Below are positions 44,128-52,738 of a stretch of DNA of 64,000 nucleotides, piece by piece. How positions within the stretch are numbered: the stretch's first letter is position 1; the number at the start of each line of letters is the position of its first letter. Below the pieces are notes generated by a model that was not told the DNA's origin, made no database searches, and saw nothing but the letters and a program-made list of their open reading frames with translations. The stretch is taken from NCBI RefSeq assembly GCF_024508335.1, contig NZ_CP101988.1:2418001-2482000 (forward strand). Direction: 5' to 3'. Source of the stretch: Cellulomonas chengniuliangii. Its GTDB lineage: Bacteria; Actinomycetota; Actinomycetes; Actinomycetales; Cellulomonadaceae. Made by a program: the position numbers and the translations under genes.

Positions 44128-45441
44128 GTGATCCGCGTCCCGTACGTCGCCCTAGCGGTGGCACTCACCGTCACCCTCTGCGCCTGCACGGTCAGCGAGC
44201 CGCCTGAGACAGCCCTCTCGCAGACACCGTCACCTACGCCGACCGTTCCCGTCTCCTCGGAGACCCTGGTCGCGGCGGATCGAACCGACACACCGCCTTC
44301 CCCCGCGGCCGACGAGATGCTGGGTGTCGTTCCGTGCGCGACCGCTGTGACCGATGCATACGGCAGCTACTACCCCATCTGCGTGCGTGATGACGCACCC
44401 GTCCTGCGGTTCGACCCCGCAGGTCAGTGGTCGTGGGTGGTGACCCCACCCGGCGCACCGATCCCGCTCGACCCCCAGTACGTCGCCTCTGCCGTCGACC
44501 AGGCAGGTCGCCTGCTCGTCGACCTGATCGACTCGCCGGCACAGTGGGACGACAGCCCACAGGCGTGGTCCGGCATCGGAGCTCGCGTCGGGTCGCTGCT
44601 CAACCGCGCACCCGACGATCTCCGCACCGTGGTCGCGTCCCGGCCCGAGAAGGTCGGGATGTTCGACGTGGACCAGTGGCGCGAAGCCGCGGGGATCCGG
44701 CCGGCCGACTACCCCACGGAGGGGCCACGAATCCGCGTGCTTGACCTCCGGGTGTCCCAGATGTCCGTCAGCGCCGGGGAGCCCGCCAGTCGTGACAACA
44801 TCGGCGTCACGGTGACCGTGCAGGCCACGTTCACCCAACCCGTGATCGACACCGACGGGACGCCCTGGGAGCTGAGGCAGCACGTGTCGCTCGTCGTCTC
44901 GTCGCTCGAAGCCACCGGCGCGGTGCGTGATCTCGAATGGTCGGAGGACCACGTGGTCGGACGCAACCTGCGTGGCGGCCAGCAGTCGCTTCCCGAGTTC
45001 CCCATCGACGCGGCCATACCGACGGGGTGGCTGCCGCAGAGCATCGGCGCGCTGACCTTCGCAGTGCCCGACGGATCGACGCTCGCCGAGGAGTCGGTCG
45101 AGGGTGCGACAGTTCCCTGGAAACGGTTCGACCTTCCTGACGGTCCGCGTGAGTTCGACATCAGCGGGCCCGAGCTGGATCGCGATCCGGCCCCGGAGGG
45201 CGGATGGTGGGTCCTACCGGGCTTCGCCAACTACGGCCTCGACATCCCCGGCTCCGAGGTGGCGGCCGCCGAGATCGGGACCGACGGGCTCGGCCGGTAC
45301 CGCGCTCGCGTCGACCTGCGGTCGTTCGAGCACGGTTCCGCGTGGAAGTACCACGTCGAGTGGGACACCACACCCGAGCGGGCCGAGGCGGAGCTGCGAG
45401 AGGTGGTCGGTGCACTGTCGGTCGTGGTCACCGAGGGTTGA
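44128..45441 (+). CDS. Lipoprotein of unknown function
   Basis: The 437-residue protein starts at GTG 44128 after CGGGAG. The signal peptide ends in a lipobox (LTVTLCAC). A Ser/Thr/Pro linker follows, then a mixed domain (ATAVTDAYGSYYPICVRDDA, DQAGRLLVDLIDSPAQWDDS) and a beta-rich second half (RIRVLDLRVSQMSVSAGEPA, FDLPDGPREFDISGPELDRD). No recognised family. Flanked by the diverged repeats. Confidence 0.7.
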   Translation: MIRVPYVALAVALTVTLCACTVSEPPETALSQTPSPTPTVPVSSETLVAADRTDTPPSPAADEMLGVVPCATAVTDAYGSYYPICVRDDAPVLRFDPAGQWSWVVTPPGAPIPLDPQYVASAVDQAGRLLVDLIDSPAQWDDSPQAWSGIGARVGSLLNRAPDDLRTVVASRPEKVGMFDVDQWREAAGIRPADYPTEGPRIRVLDLRVSQMSVSAGEPASRDNIGVTVTVQATFTQPVIDTDGTPWELRQHVSLVVSSLEATGAVRDLEWSEDHVVGRNLRGGQQSLPEFPIDAAIPTGWLPQSIGALTFAVPDGSTLAEESVEGATVPWKRFDLPDGPREFDISGPELDRDPAPEGGWWVLPGFANYGLDIPGSEVAAAEIGTDGLGRYRARVDLRSFEHGSAWKYHVEWDTTPERAEAELREVVGALSVVVTEG

Positions 45442-45632
45442 CGCATCGATATCCGACTCCCCACGACAGATCGGGGGGCCTCACATTCCGCGGTCGATCT
45501 CCCGCATGGCGCGACTCCAGCTCTTCCCAATTGAGCGTGTAGTGGGCGGGGTCGAGGACCACATCCAGGTCGATGCGCCCTGTGCTGCAGCCCGACCAGC
45601 CCGACTGGGGATTCGCCAGGGCTCGTCGCAGC

Positions 45633-45730
45633 CTGACCCGCACAGCCGAACGGGCCGGAGAAGAGAAACCTCTTTTCGGCCCATCTGCGTCGCTCGCAGG
45701 CTGCCGTAGAACACAACGAGGCCCGCCCCC
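45633..45730. repeat. Diverged ~100-bp repeat, copy 2
   Basis: Boxes CTGACCCGCACAGC, GGGCCGGAGAAGAGAAA and ACACAACGAGGCCCGCCCC match copy 1 at 43771-43871 in order. The last box runs into the hairpin at 45718. Confidence 0.65.
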
Positions 45731-45785
45731 AGCAGGGGACGGGCCTCATCGCGATCTACGAAGAACGCTCGCGCGTTCTACGGTG
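45718..45785. repeat. Partial copy of the region downstream of ssrA (terminator plus flank)
   Basis: A hairpin (GAGGCCCGCCCCC / GGGGACGGGCCTC, AGCA loop, one mismatch) is followed by CATCGCGATCTACGAAGA, CGCGTTCTACG and CTCACAGTGG. The same order occurs at 53895-53972 next to intact ssrA: hairpin, CATCGCAATCTACGAAGA, CGCGTTCTACG, CTCATGGTGG. It ends at the base pair matching the tmRNA 3' terminus, as expected for a distal attachment site. Confidence 0.65.
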
Positions 45786-46140
45786 ATCTCACAGTGGGTG
45801 GTTCCGGAAAGGGGTCTGACCTGCTGTGTCCGTGACATTCGGCGAGACCTTCCACAGTGAGGGTGTCACGCCCTCCACACATGATCCTTGACCTGCGGGT
45901 ACGGTCAGGGCGGACGGACCCGACATCGGGAAGGGCTCTGAGCGTTCTCGCCGCTGGTTCGAGCGCGACCGACCCTTCCGGGTCGTGCGCGTGAGCGCCT
46001 CCGTGGCCGCAACGAAGTGCGCAGGCGACGGACCCTCAACCGGCTCTCGTCGGCCGCCGATGACCAGAGCAGGACGACTACCGGCAGGTTGGTACCCGGA
46101 CCGGGCGGACCGCCGAGCGCTCCGCACGAAGGAGGAAGGC

Positions 46141-47802
46141 ATGCCGAACGCATCAGGCCCGACAGGCAAACCTGACGACGCCGTCAACGACGGGGCCGAC
46201 TCGGAAGCCGTTGACAGTCGTGCGCTCGCTCCGGACGCCGATCAAGAGCCCTCTACCGCGCTCGTTGAGGTGCTTCCTGGGGTAGTGATGGTCTTCGGCG
46301 AAGTCCCGGCCGCCCTCAAGCTCGACTTGATCGACTTCGGCATCGTCCCCGAGCGCGACCGCGCACTGCTGACCACGAACTTGATGTCGTTCGCGGGGAA
46401 CTCCGCCACGATCGGCGGGAACCTCGTGAATGCGATCGGCGGCGCACAGGGCCTGTACCGAGTGAACGCCGCCACGCAAGCGTTGCTCAACAACGGCGCG
46501 GCACTCGCGGTCAAGGACGGGGCGAACCTGGGCTCGATGTGGATGAATGGCGACCTGGTCGCCCAGGCAAGATTCATTCCAGTGACCGCGATCAACGCCG
46601 CCGCGTTGGCAGCCGCGATCGGGCCGGCGGTGGCGATGGTCGCCATGCAGATGCAACTGCAGCAGATCACTGGCCTCGTCAGGACGAACATTGCTCTGAC
46701 GACCCAGGTCTTCACCACCGTCCGCAAAGAACAGTGGGCCGAGCTGACGGGACACCTCAACGCTATCGAGGGCGTTCTGAACGAGGCTCGCGAGGTCCAG
46801 TCGGTCCCTTCGTCGCTGTGGGAGAACATCTCCGGAAGCGAGGGGGTGCTCCAGAAGCAGCTCGACCTCTACCGGCGCCATGTCGGCGGTCACATTGGCC
46901 AGCTCGACGGGCTCGGCAGGCGGCAGCGCCGCGAGTACCTCGACACGAACGCCGAGGCGATCATCTTTGACTCGTGGGCACTCCTGTCCTCGCTCAAGGC
47001 GTGGACCGGTTACCAGGCGCTGCGTGCGAGCAGAGCGCGAACTGCTGGAAGCAACGATCCCGATGAGGCGCGACTTGTCGAGATCATCGCTCGGACCACG
47101 CGCGAGAAGTTCGAACCGGCGCTCGCCGAGACGACCAGCCTCGTGGATGCCCTCTCACGCGAACTTCACATCCTCGCCGACCTACCGGGGCCGAAGACGC
47201 TGGGTCGAACGCGCAAGGACACACGGCTGACCCGCAGCCGCAGCGCCGAGCTGCTCACGCAGATCGAGCCGCTCGCCGACGCCCTGCGTCCGCCGATCGG
47301 CAAGGTGGAGGCGCCTGAACTGGTCTGCGCACCCGAGGGCACTGACCTCCAGCCGTACCTGGATGCCCTGCGGTGGATCATCGGGAGGGGCGAGACCCTT
47401 CGGGGCATCGCAGTCGGCTACGGGCGCGACACAGCGATCGCCGACCGCGTTCGCAAGGACGTGCTGAGCCGGATCGACGCGGAGAAGTGGGCCACCGTGG
47501 TCGCAATCACGGATCGCCGCATCTTCGTCTCCGGGGCGAACGACCTCGTTCGGGAAGCGGCGATCGATCGACTGTTCCCGCTCGACGATGTCCGTTACGT
47601 GCGGGCGAAGTCGGCTCGAGGCGAGCTCGATCTCATCACCCGCACCACCGACCTCCATTGGGTCTTCCCCACGGAGATCGACGCGGCCCAGGTCGAGGGT
47701 CTTGCCGCGGTCCTTGCCGAATCGATGGGAATCCCAGAAAACGAGCGTGATGCCTTCCTCCAGACACCGCGTCCCCAGGTCGAGGCAGCAGCCACACACT
47801 GA
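46141..47802 (+). CDS. Accessory protein of unknown function with C-terminal PH-like domain
   Basis: The 553-residue protein has a strong ribosome site (AAGGAGGAAGGC ATG). Residues 1-40 are acidic and disordered. Next comes a Gly/Ala-rich segment (NLMSFAGNSATIGGNLVNAI) and a hydrophobic stretch (NAAALAAAIGPAVAMVAMQM) leading into a long helical, coiled-coil-like region. Near the C-terminus ATVVAITDRRIFVSGAND and DDVRYVRAKSARGELDLITR resemble bacterial PH/short-PH lipid-binding domains. It lies inside the ssrA-flanked region, and by eye its DNA is less GC-rich than the flanking chromosome. Family not recognised. Confidence 0.75.
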   Translation: MPNASGPTGKPDDAVNDGADSEAVDSRALAPDADQEPSTALVEVLPGVVMVFGEVPAALKLDLIDFGIVPERDRALLTTNLMSFAGNSATIGGNLVNAIGGAQGLYRVNAATQALLNNGAALAVKDGANLGSMWMNGDLVAQARFIPVTAINAAALAAAIGPAVAMVAMQMQLQQITGLVRTNIALTTQVFTTVRKEQWAELTGHLNAIEGVLNEAREVQSVPSSLWENISGSEGVLQKQLDLYRRHVGGHIGQLDGLGRRQRREYLDTNAEAIIFDSWALLSSLKAWTGYQALRASRARTAGSNDPDEARLVEIIARTTREKFEPALAETTSLVDALSRELHILADLPGPKTLGRTRKDTRLTRSRSAELLTQIEPLADALRPPIGKVEAPELVCAPEGTDLQPYLDALRWIIGRGETLRGIAVGYGRDTAIADRVRKDVLSRIDAEKWATVVAITDRRIFVSGANDLVREAAIDRLFPLDDVRYVRAKSARGELDLITRTTDLHWVFPTEIDAAQVEGLAAVLAESMGIPENERDAFLQTPRPQVEAAATH

Positions 47803-47951
47803 CGCGTCGTGGGCAGCGACCCTGCCGGATGGGCGCGCGGTCCTCGTCCGACCTTTTCACCACCGTCGCGCAGCTCCTCGGCGCTGAGTCCGCTGGACCG
47901 TTCGGGTGGCCGTCGTCGCAGCCGACCGGGGGTCACGGCTACGGTCGCGGC

Positions 47952-48071
47952 ATGGACCGCTATGAACCGCTTGACCGGCTCGTCTACGGAGCGATGGGCG
48001 ACGACGAGATGGACACGATCCTCGACGTCCTCGAGCGTGCCAACGCCGAGGACGAGACCCCATCGCGATGA
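47952..48071 (+). CDS. Small acidic protein (39 aa) coupled to the HhH-GPD-like gene
   Basis: From ATG 47952 the ORF encodes MDRYEPLDRLVYGAMGDDEM and an acidic helix (DTILDVLERANAEDE). Its TGA overlaps the ATG of the next gene (ATGA), so the two are translationally coupled. The frame is open further upstream to 47829, but that part looks non-coding. The pairing of a small acidic protein with a DNA-binding-fold protein suggests a joint function (inference). Confidence 0.55.
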   Translation: MDRYEPLDRLVYGAMGDDEMDTILDVLERANAEDETPSR

Positions 48072-48739
48072 GCACGGACGCCGAGGCGGTCCGCGTCCGC
48101 GTCGAGGCCCAGCTGCCGGATCTTTCGGCTTGGATAAACCCTTCCGGGTACCGCGACTCGCTCGCGATGTGCGTGCTCGACTCGGTCTTCTCGCTCCGTG
48201 CCTCATACGCGTCCACCGTGCGCGTCCTCGACCGATACCGGGCATCCAGGCGTGCGGCGGGCGGTGACCCGAATCGTGACGGGATCGACGACCTGATCGC
48301 CGCAGTAGAGGGCGCGGGTGGATCGGACGCCGCGGCCGGTCCCGCATTGTTTGATAACCGTGCCCTCGCCCCTGGCACCGCGAGACGTGGGCAGGCCGGG
48401 GTGCTGAAGGCCGCAGCGGTCTACCAGGTGGCAACCAAGTTCCATGGGGTTGGCATCGACACCATCGCCGACCTGCATGACGACCCGGACCGCGCCGAGG
48501 CCGAGTGGTTGAGCGTGCGCGGCCTGGGCCGTGTCTCTTGGGCCTACGTCCTCATGCTCACGGGTACAGACGGTGTGAAGGCCGACGTGATGGTGCGGCG
48601 CTTCGTGTCCGCTGCAGTCGGTGAGCCGGCAGTGACTGAAGAGCGAGCACGCCTGGCAGTCGAAGACGCGGCCGAGCTCATGGGTGTGAGTGCCCGCCTG
48701 CTCGACCACGCAATCTGGCGCTACCAGCGCGAGCAGTAA
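48068..48739 (+). CDS. HhH-GPD-superfamily-like protein
   Basis: The 223-residue protein ends with a base-excision-repair-like helix-hairpin-helix: EWLSVRGLGRVSWAYVLMLT, then GVKADVMVRRFVSAAVGE with the aspartate found in HhH-GPD enzymes. The catalytic lysine of bifunctional glycosylases is not visible in the hairpin. The N-terminal half (LDSVFSLRASYASTVRVLDR) is helical. DNA binding or base removal is plausible but unproven. It lies in the island next to the tmRNA remnant. Confidence 0.6.
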   Translation: MSTDAEAVRVRVEAQLPDLSAWINPSGYRDSLAMCVLDSVFSLRASYASTVRVLDRYRASRRAAGGDPNRDGIDDLIAAVEGAGGSDAAAGPALFDNRALAPGTARRGQAGVLKAAAVYQVATKFHGVGIDTIADLHDDPDRAEAEWLSVRGLGRVSWAYVLMLTGTDGVKADVMVRRFVSAAVGEPAVTEERARLAVEDAAELMGVSARLLDHAIWRYQREQ

Positions 48740-48946
48740 CTGACGAGGACCCCACCGAATCCAGTGGCGGGGCCAGGTGCCGTCCGCTGGTGCGCGGATG
48801 GTCCGGGTGTGTTGGCGGCGCTGGCGGGCGGCAATCTACGAGCGGCGGGCCTCCACAGTCACCGGGACTGCGAAGTCCACCGCGACGGGCTTCGCAGAGG
48901 ACGTTCCGAACGTCAAGGCACCCACAACCGGAACCACTCTCGGACA
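48740..48946. other. Gap before the tmRNA remnant; no gene seen
   Basis: There is no convincing coding frame. The last bases (ACAGTGGAGGTGG around 48944) form the junction to the tmRNA copy and share ACAGTGG with the flank-like copy at 45775. Confidence 0.4.
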
Positions 48947-49258
48947 GTGGAGGTGGCGGGAATCGAACCCGCGTCCGATGACGTGGGACCAGGACTTCTC
49001 CGGGCGCAGCTCGCTGCGCTCTTTCTCAGCCCTCGCGATCTAGCAAGCGTGTCGCGAAAGCGGGCTCAGTTGTCTAAAAGTCCCCACAGCCCCGACAACG
49101 AGGACTGTGAGCAGTGGCTCTCTAGATGACGCCAGTTACCGAGTCGAGAGCACTCTCGGGCTGACGGACTTCAGGACTCGCTCAGGCGGCGAGTGCGAAG
49201 TCGGTGCGCTTGGAATCGGCACTATGGGTTAGCGCGGATCGTTAACGATTGACCGTGA
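48947..49258 (-). pseudogene. Partial tmRNA (ssrA) copy: 3' portion, direct repeat of the intact gene
   Basis: Bases 48947-49222 match 53970-54245 over 276 bases with one mismatch and no gap (constant offset 5023). The copy holds the tRNA-like T arm and acceptor strand, the pseudoknots and the whole tag reading frame. Beyond 49222 similarity continues in diverged form (GCGCGGATCGTTAACGA shared) to about 49258 and then ends, so the 5' half and tRNA-like D side are missing. The CCA terminus is altered (CCACTGT instead of CCACCA). It cannot be aminoacylated and is a footprint of integration or duplication. Confidence 0.85.
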
Positions 49259-49448
49259 CCAATACCCTCGAGGTGATCCCCCAGCCGCCGAAGTCCTCGA
49301 ACGGCCGCACGATCGTCAACTCCAAGGACTCCAGCACGTGCGGAGGGCTGTCGGTCTGACCCGTTTCGCAGCGCTGACCTTGCTCGTGCCATGTCTCCTC
49401 CCCGGAAATCACGTGGTGTCCCTGCGTGAGTCGCACGATCATGTGCGG

Positions 49449-50375
49449 GTGAGCGCACTCCCCCCTGAGGCGGCCGACATCCCACATCCCCAGGTCGTGA
49501 CCCAGCTGCTTCGCGAGCAAGCTCCGCATCTGGCGGACATGCCCGTCCAAGCGAGCCACGCGTCGGGGAGCAGCAACTGGGTGTTCCGCGTCGGAGACGC
49601 CCTGGCCGTCCGACTGCCTCGGTCGGACGACTACGTCGCAGACCTCGCGAAAGAAGTGCGCTGGCTTCCGCGCCTCGCCCCCCACCTGCCAGTTCCGGTC
49701 CCTGACGTCGTCGCCGTAGGCCAGCCCAGCACGACGTTCCCCCGGCCGTGGGCGGTCGTGTCTTGGGTTCCGGGCGAGCTGCCACTCACATTGGACGGCT
49801 CGCAACAGGAGCTCCTGGCAGCGTCCCTGGGCGGCTTCCTGAAGAGCCTGCACGCGGTCGACACCACCGACGTTCCGGCCGGGCCCGAGCACTGGGGCTA
49901 TCGCCGCGGTGAGCCGGTCACCGAGACGATCGACCGATGGGCCGACCACGCAGCTGCAGCACTGTCAGACCTGTTCGCCCCAACAGGCGTCCGCGAGGCA
50001 TGGCGGCGCCTTCGCGACGTCCCTGCGGCGACGCAAGCCGCCTGCTGGGTGCACACCGACCTCTCCGAGGAGAACCTCCTCGCTCGTCACGACGGGCAGC
50101 TGGCCGGAGTGATCGACTTCGGCGGCGTTGGCGTCGGTGACCGGTCCGTGGACTTGCTGTACGCGTGGAGCATCTTCGATGCCCCGGCTCGCGAGCTGCT
50201 GCGGCCTGCGTCCGGGGCCGATGACGAAACGTGGGCCCGTGCCCGCGCATGGGCCTTCGTCGGCCCAGGCCTGCTCACCATCAGCAACTACCGGCACACG
50301 ATGCCCTCCCGAGCCGAGCGCCTCACCTCCATGGTGGAGACGATCGCTGCTGAGGTGGACATCGAGCTCCGGTGA
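49449..50375 (+). CDS. APH-type phosphotransferase (aminoglycoside/macrolide kinase-like)
   Basis: The 308-residue protein has a kinase-like fold with SSNWVFRVGDALAVRLPRSD, KEVRWLPRLAPHLPVPVPDV, the Brenner motif CWVHTDLSEENLLARHDG (catalytic Asp and Asn) and IDFGGVGVGDRSVDLLYAW (metal-binding DFG-like). The longer open frame begins in tmRNA-related DNA, so GTG 49449 (VSALPPEAADIPHP) is chosen. The family phosphorylates antibiotics or other metabolites; its actual substrate here is unknown. It is the first gene next to the tmRNA remnant. Confidence 0.8.
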   Translation: MSALPPEAADIPHPQVVTQLLREQAPHLADMPVQASHASGSSNWVFRVGDALAVRLPRSDDYVADLAKEVRWLPRLAPHLPVPVPDVVAVGQPSTTFPRPWAVVSWVPGELPLTLDGSQQELLAASLGGFLKSLHAVDTTDVPAGPEHWGYRRGEPVTETIDRWADHAAAALSDLFAPTGVREAWRRLRDVPAATQAACWVHTDLSEENLLARHDGQLAGVIDFGGVGVGDRSVDLLYAWSIFDAPARELLRPASGADDETWARARAWAFVGPGLLTISNYRHTMPSRAERLTSMVETIAAEVDIELR

Positions 50376-50833
50376 GGGCCCTCGTCTGGTGGTGAGACCG
50401 AGGGATCAAACGCACCGGCATGAAGCCGGTCGCGTCGGTGAAGGGTTGAGACTCCCGTGGGTTCCCACAGTTGCGGCGCTCCGCTATCGGGCTGTTGGCG
50501 GTGTGCGAGCCCAGCTGAGGCCGACGCGGTGCGCGTCGTTCGCTGTCATGAGCCCGTCCGCGCTCGCTTCCGTCAGGAGCCGGCGGGCGCGCGGCCGGTC
50601 GAGCAACAGCATCTCCAGCTGCGCGGCGGCGATGTGGGCCACCGCCCCGAACAGCGCTGCGACCTGCGCGACCCCGTTCACGGTGCCAGCCCTTCCGAGC
50701 GCCAGCTCCGGAGCACCACCCTCGGCGTGCCTGACACCTCGACGCTTGGCATGGGCCCGCGCGCAGGTCGATCCCAGAAACCTGGGCGGTCTCAACCGGT
50801 CAACGCACCATCTCGACGCCTGGTTCTACACGC
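50376..50833. other. Gap; possible minus-strand ORF of low support
   Basis: A minus-strand frame at 50484-50795 contains a plausible helical stretch (GVAQVAALFGAVAHIAAAQL, RPRARRLLTEASADGLM). It may be a fragment of a lost gene, but I recognise no family and do not call it. Confidence 0.35.
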
Positions 50834-51420
50834 TTACGGCTTGATCTGCAGCGACGGGTCGGTGCCGCCGGCGCGGTAGATGGTGGAGCGGGAGACGTTG
50901 AACAGTGCGGCGAGCTCGGCGGTGGTGTGCTGGCCGGCCCAGTACAGCTCGACGAGGTGCTTCTCCTGGGCGAGGGTCAGCTTGGGCTGCTTGCCCCGCA
51001 GCCGACCCTTGGCTTTCGCGACGGCCATGCCTTCACGGGTGCGGGCTCGGGCGAGGTCGGCCTCGAACTCCGCGACCATCGCGAGGACGTTGAACAGCAG
51101 CCGACCGATGGGGTCGGTTGGGTCGTGCACCGAGCCACCGATGTTGAGCCTGACCCCGCGGCGGATGAGGTCGGCGACGATGTCGCGCGCATCGGGCAGG
51201 GAGCGGGCAAGCCGGTCGAGCTTCGCCACGACCAGGACGTCGCCTTTGCGGCAGGCGGCGAGAGCTTCGTTGGCCGGTCGGCGCCGGTTCGTGCCGATCA
51301 GGCCGTGGTCGACGTAGATGCGCTCGGAGACGACACCGAGCCCGGCGAGGGCGGCGCGTTGAGCGGTGAGGTCCTGCTCATTGGTCGAGACCGGGCGTAG
51401 CCGATCAGCAGTCCGATCAT
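50834..51420 (-). pseudogene. Tn3-type serine resolvase with a one-base deletion before the catalytic serine
   Basis: From ATG 51420 the frame reads MIGLLIGYAR, then a missing G near 51390-51394 shifts it. In the next frame the protein continues VSTNEQDLTAQRAALAGLGV, then GTNRRRPANEALAACRKGDV, AKLDRLARSLPDARDIV, NVLAMVAEFEADLARARTRE and a C-terminal HTH (TTAELAALFNVSRSTIYR) to the stop at 50834. The catalytic Ser lies in YARVS, just at the break. Apart from the single deletion the resolvase is complete, so the loss is recent. Confidence 0.85.
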
Positions 51421-51720
51421 GAGCACAGCGTCCCGCATAGCCCCCTTCACCGGGCTTTTTCTCGGGCGGCTCATACGGGACAAAGCATGACGCTCAGCAC
51501 GGTCCTAGCGCCTCGGTCATTGAGTGGGCCGTTGGAGGTTCCCCTTACGGAACACTCCCCCGCGGCGGCCGGTGCCGCGCTCATGCCGTTTTGCAGATGA
51601 CATGCGGCACGCTGGCTCCCGAGGCGGATCGCGTGGTCGTCCTCGCCCGCTCACCGCGCGTTTCGCCGAGGTAGTGTCCGACAAGTGACGATCCGCCCGC
51701 TCCACGCCGCCGATAGGGGG
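51421..51720. other. Gap between resolvase and HAD gene
   Basis: GGAGG...ACGGAAC...CTCC at 51534-51558 has a similar counterpart at 52519-52543 on the other side of the HAD gene. This could be part of a resolvase site or a flanking repeat; nothing else is seen. Confidence 0.35.
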
Positions 51721-52374
51721 ATGCCGCCCGCGTACGAGTTGGCCGTCGCGGCTGTCCTGCTCGATATGGACGGCACGCTCGTGGACTCCACCGCTGTCGT
51801 CGAGGCCGTCTGGGGTGAGTTCGCCGCCACGCACGGCGTCGACCTTGAAGCGGTGCTGCGCTTCTCCCACGGACGCCGCACCATTGACACAGTGACCGCT
51901 TTCCTGCCGGACCCACACCAGGCACGCGACGTCGCAGCCGACATCGAGGCCGACGAACTCGTACGCCTTGAGGGGATCATCGCGATCCCCGGAGCACGCG
52001 ATCTGCTCGCCTCACTGCCCGACGCATGCGTCGCCGTGGTGACGTCGGCTGAGCGGGAGCTCGCCGTACGCCGGCTGACGGCAGTTGGCCTGTCGTGTCC
52101 CACCGTGCTCGTGGCCGCGGAAGACGTCGAGGCTGGCAAGCCATCTCCTGACGGGTTCCTGCGTGCGGCAGCCGCGCTCGGGGTCTCCGCGGAGGACTGC
52201 GCCGCCTTCGAGGACGCTGAAGCGGGCCTGCAGGCCGCGAGGGCCGCAGGTGCGTTCACCGTCGTCGTCGGTGGCTACGAGTCACCCATCACCCGTGATC
52301 TCCGACGAGTGATCGACTTCCGCCAGGTGAGAGCACGCATCGAGGGCCACCGCGTGGTGCTCGCACTCCCCTAA
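51721..52374 (+). CDS. HAD-superfamily hydrolase (phosphatase, beta-phosphoglucomutase/GPP-like)
   Basis: The 217-residue protein has motif I LLDMDGTLVDST (nucleophile and acid Asp), motif II VVTSAER, motif III Lys in EAGKPSPDGF and motif IV FEDAEAG. ATG 51721 is preferred; GTG 51685 would add 12 residues. The cap between motifs I and II is of the C1 helical type. It probably dephosphorylates a sugar phosphate. It is cargo of the ssrA-flanked region. Confidence 0.85.
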   Translation: MPPAYELAVAAVLLDMDGTLVDSTAVVEAVWGEFAATHGVDLEAVLRFSHGRRTIDTVTAFLPDPHQARDVAADIEADELVRLEGIIAIPGARDLLASLPDACVAVVTSAERELAVRRLTAVGLSCPTVLVAAEDVEAGKPSPDGFLRAAAALGVSAEDCAAFEDAEAGLQAARAAGAFTVVVGGYESPITRDLRRVIDFRQVRARIEGHRVVLALP

Positions 52375-52738
52375 CCTTTGGCATCGCCTCCTGCGGGGCG
52401 GGCTCACGGCCATGCCGCGACGGCTCAGACGTCCGATCATGGCCCGAGGGGCGCACGCCGGGCCGCCGCCAGGGATGGAGTGTCCCGGTTGTTGGGGGTG
52501 AGCGAGACATGTCCCAAAGGAGGAATCCTCTACGGAACGCTCCGCTGGGCCGACCGACCGCCCCGAAGCCCCGGGCGACCCGGTCAGGCCATGGCGCCGC
52601 GTCCTATGGCCGTTACTACAGACGCGTGCGTCTGGCCACGCCGTGGGCCATCGTTGCGCAACGGCCCGCGGAACGCAGGCCCACCACAGGGCAGCGGCGA
52701 GCGTCTCGTGCACCGGACAGTTCGCGGCAGCGCGGCCC
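52375..52738. other. Gap without supported gene
   Basis: Several overlapping frames are open on both strands, none with a recognisable protein. The segment contains the second GGAGG...ACGGAAC...CTCC element (52519-52543). Confidence 0.4.

Larger units (their letters stand above)
45442..46140. other. Intergenic region with repeat copy 2 and an ssrA-flank-like segment; no gene seen
   Basis: It contains the second diverged repeat (45633-45730) and the ssrA-flank-like segment (45718-45785). From ~45785 to 46140 lies sequence with no convincing gene, probably the leader of the 553-residue protein gene. A minus-strand frame ending at 45428 encodes 71 residues that I cannot support as a gene. Confidence 0.5.

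Noticed and set aside
45428-45643. 71-codon minus-strand ORF after the lipoprotein gene
   Set aside because: It overlaps the lipoprotein end, has no ribosome site and no family likeness.
46141-47802. Calling the 553-residue protein a defence or toxin protein
   Set aside because: There is no nuclease, NTPase, TIR or other effector motif visible; only context suggests it, so it remains of unknown function.
50484-50795. 103-codon minus-strand ORF in the island
   Set aside because: A helical stretch looks protein-like, but there is no start context and no recognisable family; kept only as a comment.
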